A DNA stretch of 20,175 bases from CAZNQW01 sp964575225 (lineage in GTDB: Bacteria; Chloroflexota; Anaerolineae; JAAYZQ01): the NCBI GenBank assembly GCA_964575225.1, contig CAZNQW010000042.1, positions 1 to 20,175 of the forward strand. Reading direction: 5' to 3'. Made by a program: the position numbers and the translations under genes. This document shows positions 1-7,164 of this stretch, in pieces. Position 1 is the stretch's first letter, and the number at the start of each line of letters is the position of its first letter. The notes under the pieces were generated by a model that was not told where the DNA came from, ran no database searches, and saw only the letters and a list, made by a program, of their open reading frames with translations.

Positions 1-48
1 CAACTGGCATGTGCCGACATCGTCTTCAACCTGGCATTTTACGGATAG
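1..48 (+). CDS. 3' tail of an upstream gene (partial, unidentified)
   Basis: Frame 1 reads from the window edge through 15 codons ending ...DIVFNLAFYG and stops at TAG. It lies 25 bases before the next gene in the same direction, so it could be the end of an upstream operon member. The piece is too short to name. The other two forward frames also stop within about 60 bases, so choosing this one rests only on its more protein-like composition. Confidence 0.35.
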   Translation, partial: QLACADIVFNLAFYG

Positions 49-73
49 ATTCTTAATGTGAGGAGAACGCGAA

Positions 74-1060
74 ATGCACACCTATTTGCACGGCCGTGAT
101 CTGATCGGCGATCTGGATTTTAGCAAAGAGGAAGTGGAAACTGTACTGGAGGTGGCGTTTGATCTCAAACGCAAGCGCGCGTTGAACGAGCCCCATGCCT
201 ACCTGCGCGACAAAGTGTTGGCCATGTTGTTCTTTTTCAGCAGCACGCGCACGCGCGGCTCCTTCGAGGCCGGCATGGCTCAACTGGGCGGCCATGCCGC
301 GTTCATCGAAAGCCATACCACCCAAATCGCCCATGGCGACACGCCCAAGGAAATTGGTCAAATCTATGGCCGCTACTTTGACGGCATTGCCATCCGCCAT
401 TGCGATTGGGGGGTGGGCAACAGCTATCTGAACGACGTGGCTCAGGCCTCGCGCGTGCCGGTTCTCAACATGCAATGCGACGTCTATCACCCCTTCCAAT
501 GCCTGGCCGACCTGATGACGATTGTGGAAAAAAAGGGCCGCGACCTGCGACGCAAAAAAATCGTCGTCTCGTGGGCCTATGCCACGTCGTACCAGAAACC
601 GATCTCGGTGCCCCAGTCTCTCATCCTGCAAATGCCGCGCTTTGGCCTCGATGTGGTCCTGGCCCATCCCCCAGAATTTGAACTCATGCCCGAGATCATG
701 GACCAAGCTCAGGAGCAAGCCAGGAAATTCGGCACCGGCTTTGAGATCATCAGCGACGCCGACGGCATGGACAAGGCCTTCCAAGACGTCGATGTGGTCT
801 ATGCCAAGTCGTGGGGCGCGCTGGTCCACACGCCCGATCCCGAACAGGGCGCCAGGATCATCCAAAAGTATGCCCACTGGATCACCGACGAGCGCAAAAT
901 GGCCCTGGCCAAGCCCGATGCGATCTATATGCATCCCCTGCCCGCCGACCGCAACATAGAAGTGACCGACGGCGTGATGGATGGCCCCAATTCGGTGGTG
1001 TACGATCAAGCCGAGAACCGCCTGCACGTCCAAAAGGCAGTCATGGCATTGACGATGTAA
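74..1060 (+). CDS. YgeW-like (knotted) carbamoyltransferase, substrate unknown
   Basis: This 328-residue protein belongs to the aspartate/ornithine carbamoyltransferase superfamily, which moves a carbamoyl group from carbamoyl phosphate to an amine. The carbamoyl-phosphate loop STRTR is at residues 57-61, QIAHGDT at 84-90, HPFQCLAD at 139-146 and HPLPADR at 287-293. The stretch around residues 84-250 (QIAHGDT, NMQCD, SWAYATSY, SVPQ, YAKSW) resembles the YgeW branch rather than classical ArgF. The late motif is HPLP, not the HCLP of ornithine enzymes, and the C-terminus (DQAENRLHVQKAV) is aspartate-transcarbamylase-like. The ATG has GAGGAG 8 bases upstream. The convergent neighbour is YgeY-like, which supports a YgeW-type role over arginine synthesis. 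The superfamily is certain. The acceptor substrate cannot be read from sequence; ornithine, N-acetylornithine and ureido compounds remain possible. Confidence 0.85.
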   Translation: MHTYLHGRDLIGDLDFSKEEVETVLEVAFDLKRKRALNEPHAYLRDKVLAMLFFFSSTRTRGSFEAGMAQLGGHAAFIESHTTQIAHGDTPKEIGQIYGRYFDGIAIRHCDWGVGNSYLNDVAQASRVPVLNMQCDVYHPFQCLADLMTIVEKKGRDLRRKKIVVSWAYATSYQKPISVPQSLILQMPRFGLDVVLAHPPEFELMPEIMDQAQEQARKFGTGFEIISDADGMDKAFQDVDVVYAKSWGALVHTPDPEQGARIIQKYAHWITDERKMALAKPDAIYMHPLPADRNIEVTDGVMDGPNSVVYDQAENRLHVQKAVMALTM

Positions 1061-1075
1061 AGCGGGAGAAGGAAA

Positions 1076-1111
1076 GGCCCCCTCCCTTGAATGGGCAGGG
1101 GGCCTGGTTTT
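1076..1111 (+). terminator. Rho-independent terminator between convergent genes
   Basis: GGCCCCCT (1076-1083) pairs perfectly with AGGGGGCC (1097-1104). An inner CCC/GGG pairing (1084-1086 with 1093-1095) extends the stem, and TGGTTTT follows. It starts 16 bases after the carbamoyltransferase stop. On the other strand the stem is followed by a T-containing stretch (CCTTTCCTTCTC), so it may also slow transcription from the convergent hydrolase gene. Confidence 0.75.
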
Positions 1112-1136
1112 GCACGGGCAATGGGTGCCCCGCAGG

Positions 1137-2327
1137 CTAGCGGGCGCCCAAGAGTTCTACGGCCAATCGCGCATAGACGCGGGCGGCATCGAGCACATCA
1201 TTCAGGCGGATATGTTCTTCCACCGTATGGGCATAACGCTCTTCTCCCGGGCCAAAGCCCACCGTGGGGATATTGGCCACGCCGGCTGTGTAGGTGCCAT
1301 CGGTCGAAAACCCCCAACAACCCAGCCGTGGCCGATAGCCCAGGGTGTCTCGCACGCTTCGAATCAGGGCTTGGACCAGAAGGTTGTCTTCAGGCATGAC
1401 CCAGGCCGGGAACACCGACTTGGCCCTACATTCATAGCCTGTGTAGCTCGTGGCCTGATACTCGGTGACCTGTACTTCGGCATTGACTTCTTCGGTGTGG
1501 ATGATGCTCTGAATTTCGGCCAGAGCCTTGCGCTCGGTTTCACCCAGGGTGAGGCGCCGGTCGATGAAAAAGGTGCAACTATCGGGCAGAGCGTTGCGGC
1601 TGGCAGCTCGGCTTTTGATCTCAGTGATCGCCAGCGAACCCTGTCCCAGGAATGGGTCGGTGGCCAAACGGGGTGCCAGGAGTTCGATGCCAAAAATCAA
1701 TCGGGCGGCATTGTGGATGGCATTGCTGCCCAGTTCGGGCGACGAGGCATGGGCCGCCTTGCCCTGGACATCCACCTGCATCTCCATCCGCCCTCTGTGC
1801 CCAATGCGAACCTGGAGATTACTGGGCTCGCCCAAGACCACAAAGTCGGGACGAATGCCCCCTTCTTCCACCAGCGTCCTGATGGCCATCCCTTCACAGG
1901 GCTCTTCCTGAACCACGCCCACCATGTAGAGATCGCCGGCAAGAGAAATGCCCGATTCGACCAGCGCCTTGACGCTGTAGACCATGGCCGCCAGCCCACC
2001 CTTCATATCGCAGGCGCCCCGCCCATAGAGGATGCCATCCTGGATGACGCCGGCATAGGGCGGGTGGGGCCAGCGCGATGGATCGCCCACGTCTACGTGG
2101 TCCATGTGGGCGTTGAACAGCAACTTGGGGCCTGTGCCGGCGCCAATCCGGCCAATCACATTGCCAATGGGATCGGTCCAGACCTGTTCGAACCCCGCCT
2201 GGCGCATTTCCTGTGCAAGCCGATCCGCCACGGCTCCTTCTTGAGTGGACACACTCGGAATGCGTACCAAATCCTGAAGAAAGGTGGCCATCGCTTCGGC
2301 ATGGCTGACCGGAACGCGGATGTTCAA
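1137..2327 (-). CDS. YgeY-like M20 family metallohydrolase
   Basis: This 396-residue M20/ArgE-DapE-type zinc hydrolase should cleave an amide bond in a small acylated amino-acid or peptide substrate in the cytoplasm. Visible metal and catalytic residues are H74 and D76 (HMDHVD), D107 (GRGACDMKGG), the E141-E142 pair (QEEPCEG), E167 (GEPSN) and H367 (YAHTVEEH). The segments HRGRMEMQVDVQG, FIDRRLTLGET and WGFSTDG match the YgeY subgroup (selenium-metabolism-linked hydrolase) better than DapE or ArgE. The start is TTG, with GGAGG 8 bases upstream and no competing ATG nearby. A consensus promoter lies at 2486-2514, leaving a leader of about 150 bases. It converges on a YgeW-like gene. In enterobacteria ygeW and ygeY lie together with ygeX, which is not in this window. 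The fold is certain; the substrate is not. Confidence 0.88.
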   Translation of the reverse strand: MNIRVPVSHAEAMATFLQDLVRIPSVSTQEGAVADRLAQEMRQAGFEQVWTDPIGNVIGRIGAGTGPKLLFNAHMDHVDVGDPSRWPHPPYAGVIQDGILYGRGACDMKGGLAAMVYSVKALVESGISLAGDLYMVGVVQEEPCEGMAIRTLVEEGGIRPDFVVLGEPSNLQVRIGHRGRMEMQVDVQGKAAHASSPELGSNAIHNAARLIFGIELLAPRLATDPFLGQGSLAITEIKSRAASRNALPDSCTFFIDRRLTLGETERKALAEIQSIIHTEEVNAEVQVTEYQATSYTGYECRAKSVFPAWVMPEDNLLVQALIRSVRDTLGYRPRLGCWGFSTDGTYTAGVANIPTVGFGPGEERYAHTVEEHIRLNDVLDAARVYARLAVELLGAR

Positions 2328-2485
2328 CCTGAGAACCTCCCGTAAAGAATGGCGCGCTGCTCGCCAGGGTCCGTGAATGGTCTACTCACGGTCCACCGAG
2401 CGAGGTTCACGCACCGCCAACTGAATCACGCTGGATACAGGGGCCGCCTTGGCCTCTGATAGGTCAGGAATGCCCACAGGGTTCT

Positions 2486-2514
2486 ATTGTACGTCAAGCT
2501 GTGAGCAGTGTCAA
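2486..2514 (-). promoter_or_regulatory. sigma70-type promoter of the YgeY-like gene
   Basis: On the minus strand the -35 is TTGACA (2509-2514), the spacer is 17 bases and the -10 is TACAAT (2486-2491). Transcription should start near 2479, about 150 bases before the TTG start at 2327. The leader includes a CCGTGA/TCACGG inverted repeat around 2371-2391. Confidence 0.75.
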
Positions 2515-2633
2515 ACCTTGCCCGTTGCCTTGTCGCATTGCGGTGCACCGGGTCTCGATGAGTGGCTCCCCCCTTTGTCTTTTGGTTTGTTGGCCTACCT
2601 CTTGGGAAATTCCTGCAGCTATACAGGTAGCGC

Positions 2634-2660
2634 CGTCGCCCCCGCAAAAGCGGAGGTCCA
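2634..2660 (-). repeat. REP-like palindrome, copy 1
   Basis: Read on the minus strand, this 27-base unit runs TGGA, then a C-rich arm, CTTTTG, a G-rich arm and GACG. By eye it matches the copy at 14646-14672 at 23 of 27 positions. It belongs to the short palindromic units often scattered between bacterial genes. Two further hairpins follow directly: GCCTGCG/CGCAGGC (2675-2692) and CGCGAG/CTCGCG (2700-2715). Confidence 0.6.
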
Positions 2661-2726
2661 AACCTGTGGATGCTGCCTGCGTGTACGCAGGCGCTTGAGC
2701 GCGAGGGCACTCGCGTCCCAAACCCG

Positions 2727-2831
2727 TTCAGAGTTGCATGGTGGAATTCGCTCCCGGGGCATTTTCCCATCGACTTATTTCAAAACCGACTCATACTCGA
2801 CATTGCACAAAAACCCGTCTTGGGGTATAAT
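2727..2831 (+). repeat. Promoter-bearing dispersed repeat, copy A
   Basis: The block starting TTCAGAGT(T)GCAT and running through GTGGAATTC and TTCCCATCGACTT is also present at 13624-13727. Both copies lie 75-76 bases upstream of a -35 box on the same strand and run into a TAYAAT -10. The first ~50 bases are about 80% identical by eye; the rest is conserved mainly at the promoter boxes. Confidence 0.6.
2803..2831 (+). promoter_or_regulatory. sigma70-type promoter of the response regulator gene
   Basis: TTGCAC (2803-2808), 17-base spacer, TATAAT (2826-2831). The predicted start is near 2838, leaving a structured leader of about 160 bases before the ATG at 2999. Confidence 0.75.
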
Positions 2832-2998
2832 GGACAGGCATTCAGGCCCTGCTGCCCACAATCCCACCAGCAGGCCAAAGTGCCGCGCGTTGAGGGCTAC
2901 AACCAAATCCGCAATACCCCACCCTCAAGGTGCTACCAGAGGACTCGTTTTTGACGACCTTTGCGAGTCTGATTGTGTTGGGTAGGATGGTTTTGCGC

Positions 2999-3655
2999 AT
3001 GGGCCCGAGGATCCTGTTCGTAGAAAAGGACATCACCACCGCCGATCTACTTGTTCCCAGTTTGGAGCGAAGGGGCTGTCAGGTCGTCGTTGTCAGTACC
3101 CAGCGCCAGGCTACGAGCAGCATCCGTTCTGCCCATCCAGATCTGCTCGTCATTGACGTGGCTTCGTTTGGAAGCGCCGGCCTAAAAACCACAGAGGCCA
3201 TCCGCTCTCGGCTTGACGGAGTTCCCACCATCCTTCTACTCGAAGCCACCCACGCCAGTATCGGAAGTATGGCAGATGCCCACATAACGCCCCCGTTCAC
3301 CTCGCGAAAACTGTTGCATCGGGTGAAAAAGATAGTAAGCCAGTTGGCCACAAACGAGATCCGGCTGGGGGCTCTCGCTTTTGATCCCGACACGCGTATC
3401 CTGTGCAATGGCGACCAAAGCCTCAAACTCCGCCCCAAAGAGGCCGCCTTGCTGGCGTTGTTCATGTGCAACCCCGGCCGAGTACTCAGTCGGCAGGAGA
3501 TTATGAAAAAAGTCTGGGAAACCGACTACCTGGGCGACACCCGAACTCTCAGCGTGCATGTTCGCTGGCTCCGCCAAAAGATCGAGGATGACCCCAACCA
3601 CCCTCAGTTTCTGCGCACGGTCAGGGGGGTGGGCTATCGATTCGAGGTGATCTAG
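2999..3655 (+). CDS. OmpR/PhoB-type regulator with degenerate receiver
   Basis: With the ATG at 2999 the protein has 218 residues. The N-terminal receiver fold (about 3-112) keeps the acidic pair E9/D11 and the phosphorylatable aspartate D53 (VIDV). The conserved Thr is Leu (L81), and the conserved Lys before Pro-Phe is Pro (ITPPF, P98). The C-terminal winged helix (about 122-216) is intact, with LRPKEAALLALF, TLSVHVRWLRQKIED and RTVRGVGYRF. Longer in-frame starts exist: GTG at 2930 and ATG at 2987. I chose 2999 because the receiver begins there (MGPRILFVEKD) and GGGTAGGA lies about 11 bases upstream. No histidine kinase gene is adjacent. Loss of Thr and Lys suggests it works without classical phosphorylation switching. 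It is a DNA-binding regulator with unknown targets. Confidence 0.88.
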   Translation: MGPRILFVEKDITTADLLVPSLERRGCQVVVVSTQRQATSSIRSAHPDLLVIDVASFGSAGLKTTEAIRSRLDGVPTILLLEATHASIGSMADAHITPPFTSRKLLHRVKKIVSQLATNEIRLGALAFDPDTRILCNGDQSLKLRPKEAALLALFMCNPGRVLSRQEIMKKVWETDYLGDTRTLSVHVRWLRQKIEDDPNHPQFLRTVRGVGYRFEVI

Positions 3656-3674
3656 ACCTCTCACACGTACACCA

Positions 3675-3706
3675 AAAACGGGACAGGTGAACACCTGTCC
3701 CGTTTT
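3675..3706. terminator. Bidirectional Rho-independent terminator
   Basis: A perfect 14-bp inverted repeat (3675-3688 with 3693-3706) has a GAAC loop. One arm begins AAAA and the other ends TTTT, so it can work on both strands. It starts 19 bases after the regulator's stop. It would also suit the end of lysS arriving from the right, but the assembly gap lies between them. Confidence 0.88.
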
Positions 3707-3714
3707 CGATCCAT

Positions 3715-3724
3715 NNNNNNNNNN
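3715..3724. other. Assembly gap (10 N)
   Basis: Ten consecutive N interrupt the 3' end of lysS. The uniform length, shared with the gap at 14957, suggests a placeholder, so the true distance and the adjacency of the two sides are unknown. Confidence 0.95.
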
Positions 3725-5189
3725 CCCGCAGCGATTCTTTGCCTGTCAGAAGCATTGTCAGCCGGTCGATGCCCATGCCAAAGCCGCCCGTGGGCGGCAT
3801 GCCATAACTCAACGCCGTGACATAGTCTTCGTCCAGAGGATGGGCTTCCTCGTCCCCTTCCGATAAAGCCTCGCTGGTGCGCAGGAACCGCTCCCGCTGA
3901 TCCAGGGGATCGTTGATCTCACTGAAGGCATTGCCCATCTCAAAGCCACCGATAAAGAACTCGAACCGCTCCACCGTCTGGGGCTCGCCGGGCTTGCGCT
4001 TGGCCAGGGGCGAAACCTCCAACGGATAATCGTACAGAAAGGTCGGCTGGATCAGGTGGGGTTCGACATAGTTGATCAATGTCGGATCGATCAGCTTGCC
4101 CCACAGAGCCTTGCGCTCTGGCGTGCCGCCGATGTCGATGATGGCCTGGTGCAGGCTGTCGGCATCGGGATGGTCCATGTAGTCAATGCCGGTGATTTCG
4201 CGAATCGCATCGCGCAACTTCCATCGCCGCCAGGGTGGGGTCAGGTCGATTTCGTGGCCATCACGGACGATTTTGGTGGTGCCCAAGGCTTCCTGGGCTG
4301 CATAGGCCACCATCTCTTCAGCCATCGACATCACGTCCTGATAGTCGCCATAGGCCATATAGAATTCTATCTGAGTGAATTCGGGGTTATGCTTGAACGA
4401 AACCCCTTCGTTCCGAAAGTCGCGGCCGATCTCGTACACCCGCTCGAACCCCCCCACGATCAGCCGTTTCAAATACAGCTCGTCGGAGATGCGGAGATAG
4501 AGCTTTTGCTTGAGCTGATTGTGGTAAGTTTCAAAAGGTCGGGCTGCCGCGCCGCCATACAGGGGTTGCAGCACTGGCGTCTCCACCTCCAAAAAGCCGC
4601 GCTCGTCCAGGAACCGGCGGATCGCAGAGATAAGCCGGGCCCGCACCACAAAGGTCTCGCGCACATCGGGGTTCACAGCCAGATCTACATACCGTTGGCG
4701 ATAGCGCTGTTCCTTGTCGGCAAAGGCATCGAACACCTGCCCATCCTTCTCCTTGACCACCGGCAAAGGTTTCAGGGCCTTGGACAACAATTGTAGCTCG
4801 CTCACCAGCACACTCGGTTCCCCGGTGCGGGTGCGGAACATCTGCCCTGCCGCTTGGACAAAATCGCCCAAATCCAGATCTCGCTTGAACAGGGTATAGG
4901 CATCTTCGCCCACACTGTCCTGTCGGACAAAGATCTGGATCTTGCCCGCACCATCCTCGATGTGGGCAAACGAAGATTTTCCCATCACGCGAATGCTCAC
5001 CAGGCGACCGACGACGGTGACTGCTGCCGGTTCGGCATTCTCCGGGGTGGTGTCCAGGGCCTCGATAGCCTCGGCTGACGTGTGGGTTCGGTTGCTACGG
5101 GCAGGGTAGGGATCGATCCCCGTCTCCAGCAGGCGCTCCAGCTTGGCTCGCCGCTGGCGCTCCTGATCGGTTAGTGGCTCTTCTGACAT
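3725..5189 (-). CDS. lysS: Lysyl-tRNA synthetase, class II (3' end lost in gap)
   Basis: LysS charges tRNA-Lys with lysine using ATP. An N-terminal OB fold for anticodon binding (about residues 55-165) precedes the class II catalytic core. Motif 1 (FLEVETPVLQP), motif 2 (RVYEIGRDFRNEG, then HNPEFTQIE) and motif 3 (GMGIDR) are all visible. The ATG at 5189 has GAGGAG 5 bases upstream. The reading frame extends upstream of it, but that part is non-homologous and overlaps greA. The 488 visible residues end at GKESLR, so roughly 10-15 C-terminal residues are lost in the gap. Codons read across the gap on its left side are not part of the gene. It lies 50 bases downstream of greA on the same strand, a common pairing. 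Confidence 0.95.
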
Positions 5190-5239
5190 GCAGACTCCTC
5201 GTACATACCGTTTTGCTCCTATCCTAATGGAACCAGAGA

Positions 5240-5707
5240 TCAGGCAATGTTGAGAATTTTCATCTCGATGGAACCGTTGGGCGCCTGGTAGGTGACTTGG
5301 TCGCCCACCCGTCGACCCATCAGAGCCTTGCCCAAAGGGGATTCGTTGCTGATGCGCCCGCTGCCGGGATCGGCCTCTGCCGAACCCACAATCACATAGC
5401 TTTCCGGCTCCCACCCCTCTTCGATCACAGTGACCTGCGAACCGAGGATGACAACATCGGACGGACCATTTTGCTCAATGATCACGGCACTTTTGAGCAA
5501 CATTTCGATGGTCATGATCCGTCCCTCAAGAAAAGCCTGTTGGCGCTTGGCTTCCTCGTAGCCGGCATTTTCCGACACATCTCCATCCATCTTGGCATCG
5601 TGGATGGCGCGGGCTATCTCCACCCGCCGCACCATCTTTAATTGGTGCAACTCCTCTTCGAGCTTTTGGAAGCCCTCCTTGGTTAGGAAAGTCTCCTGGT
5701 TTGACAT
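5240..5707 (-). CDS. greA: Transcript cleavage factor GreA
   Basis: GreA enters the secondary channel of backtracked RNA polymerase and stimulates cleavage of the extruded RNA. The protein has 155 residues, near the usual 158. The N-terminal coiled coil (about 1-75) carries the acidic tip segment in DAKMDGDVSENAGYEEAK. The C-terminal FKBP-like domain (about 80-155) includes VIVGSAEADP and SPLGKALMGRRVGD. The ATG at 5707 has a rather distant GAGGG about 13 bases upstream. Transcription likely begins at a promoter near 5862-5890, giving a leader of about 150 bases that contains a strong terminator. This suggests regulation by attenuation. lysS follows in the same direction. Confidence 0.96.
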   Translation of the reverse strand: MSNQETFLTKEGFQKLEEELHQLKMVRRVEIARAIHDAKMDGDVSENAGYEEAKRQQAFLEGRIMTIEMLLKSAVIIEQNGPSDVVILGSQVTVIEEGWEPESYVIVGSAEADPGSGRISNESPLGKALMGRRVGDQVTYQAPNGSIEMKILNIA

Positions 5708-5770
5708 GGTTTGTTTTAACCCTCATACAACGAATGCTAGTCGAGTACGACAGACCCACTTGACGATTCA

Positions 5771-5807
5771 CAAAAGCAAAAAGAGCACCTGGGGCTTGCG
5801 CCCCAGG
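5771..5807 (-). terminator. Terminator-like hairpin in the greA leader
   Basis: On the minus strand CCTGGGGC and GCCCCAGG form a perfect 8-bp stem (5788-5795 with 5800-5807) with a GCAA tetraloop, followed by GTGCTCTTTTTGCTTTTG. It lies about 50-85 bases downstream of the predicted start and 64 bases before greA. It could be an attenuator for greA, the end of a short leader RNA, or the terminator of the upstream BldC-like operon. Confidence 0.75.
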
Positions 5808-5861
5808 GCCCACGGCAAACAAAAAAAGAGAGGCTCGCTCTCAATCTTTCCTACGAACCCC

Positions 5862-5890
5862 AGTATACCACAAAAAGCTTAGTTTGCCAA
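5862..5890 (-). promoter_or_regulatory. sigma70-type promoter upstream of greA, with palindrome over -35
   Basis: On the minus strand: TTGGCA (5885-5890), 17 bases, then TATACT (5862-5867) preceded by TGG, which gives an extended -10. The perfect inverted repeat AGTTT-GCC-AAACT (5881-5893) covers the -35, which could be an operator. Confidence 0.7.
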
Positions 5891-6033
5891 ACTGGCGCCC
5901 TTCCGGTTTGGGCTGGGGTGCACTCGAACGTTCTGGGGATTGGCCCTTGGCTCAGAGCCCCCGTTCACGGGAGCATCGCGCTGGGCTATTCCCTTCTTTG
6001 AGGGCCCATTACGGCAACGAACAACTCGGGTTA

Positions 6034-6225
6034 TCAGTCGCCCTTTGGCAAAAGGCGGCTCTTTTTGAGGTACTGATTGAGCATTTCCACGTTGTACCGG
6101 CGGTGGCCTCCGGGCGTGCGGTACGGTACGATCAAACCTTCCTGCTCGATCTTGCGCAGCGTAAACAGGCTAACCCGCAAATACGCGGCTGCCTCTTTGG
6201 CGGTAAGTAGTTTTTTCGTATCCAT
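6034..6225 (-). CDS. Small BldC/excisionase-like MerR-fold DNA-binding protein
   Basis: This 63-residue protein is almost entirely one winged helix-turn-helix of the MerR/excisionase type. LLTAKEAAAYLRVS is the helix-turn-helix start, LRKIEQEGLIVPYRT the recognition part, and GGHRRY the wing (about residues 39-44). The arrangement is like Streptomyces BldC (about 68 residues), a developmental regulator, and also like phage excisionases. No integrase or phage gene is nearby, so a chromosomal regulator is more likely. The ATG has a strong GGGGGG site 7 bases upstream. It follows murI by 50 bases on the same strand and is probably the last gene of the rodZ-like operon. Its targets are unknown; the 13-base palindrome at 5881-5893 is one candidate. 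Confidence 0.85.
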   Translation of the reverse strand: MDTKKLLTAKEAAAYLRVSLFTLRKIEQEGLIVPYRTPGGHRRYNVEMLNQYLKKSRLLPKGD

Positions 6226-6275
6226 TCAATTCCCCCCTGACGAAAAGAGTCAAAAAACTGGTCGGCACAGCCCTG

Positions 6276-7157
<882 letters not shown>

Positions 7158-7164
7158 AATCGAC

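Larger units (their letters stand above)
2328..2998. other. Divergent intergenic region, no gene seen
   Basis: This 671-base stretch separates the YgeY-like hydrolase (leftward) from the response regulator (rightward). It holds a promoter for each, a REP-like palindrome, two more perfect hairpins (2675-2692 and 2700-2715) and a promoter-bearing repeat. The part after 2838 is the regulator's 5' leader. It contains three inverted repeats: GGCC(C)TGCTG with CAGCAGGCC (2847-2877), TTGAGGG with CCCTCAA (2890-2928) and GACTCG with CGAGTC (2942-2970). No reading frame here has both a ribosome binding site and a protein-like composition. Confidence 0.7.
5708..6033 (-). other. greA leader and upstream GC-rich spacer
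   Basis: No gene is seen. The right half (about 5894-6033) is GC-rich and contains partial inverted repeats, for example TGGG..CCCT with AGGG..CCCA around 5986-6012. The left half is the greA leader: promoter (5862-5890), a 5-bp GAGAG/CTCTC hairpin followed by T7 on the minus strand (5821-5842), then the strong terminator hairpin at 5771-5807. Confidence 0.6.

Noticed and set aside
1110..2345. A 411-codon plus-strand frame over the M20 hydrolase
   Set aside because: It is the antisense shadow of a gene with complete catalytic motifs; it has no supported start and has low-complexity His/Gly composition.
3621..3714. Continuation of the lysS frame through the N gap
   Set aside because: The N run gives unknown codons, and the sequence on its left is the terminator and the 3' end of the regulator gene. 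LysS homology stops at the gap edge.
5883..6033. 6S RNA
   Set aside because: A short GGGCCAATCCCC stretch recalls part of 6S RNA, but I could not draw the closing stem and central bubble.
6034..6225. Phage excisionase (Xis) as the identity of the small DNA-binding protein
   Set aside because: The fold fits, but there is no integrase, attachment repeat or phage gene nearby, and it sits behind murI in an operon-like arrangement. BldC-like is preferred.
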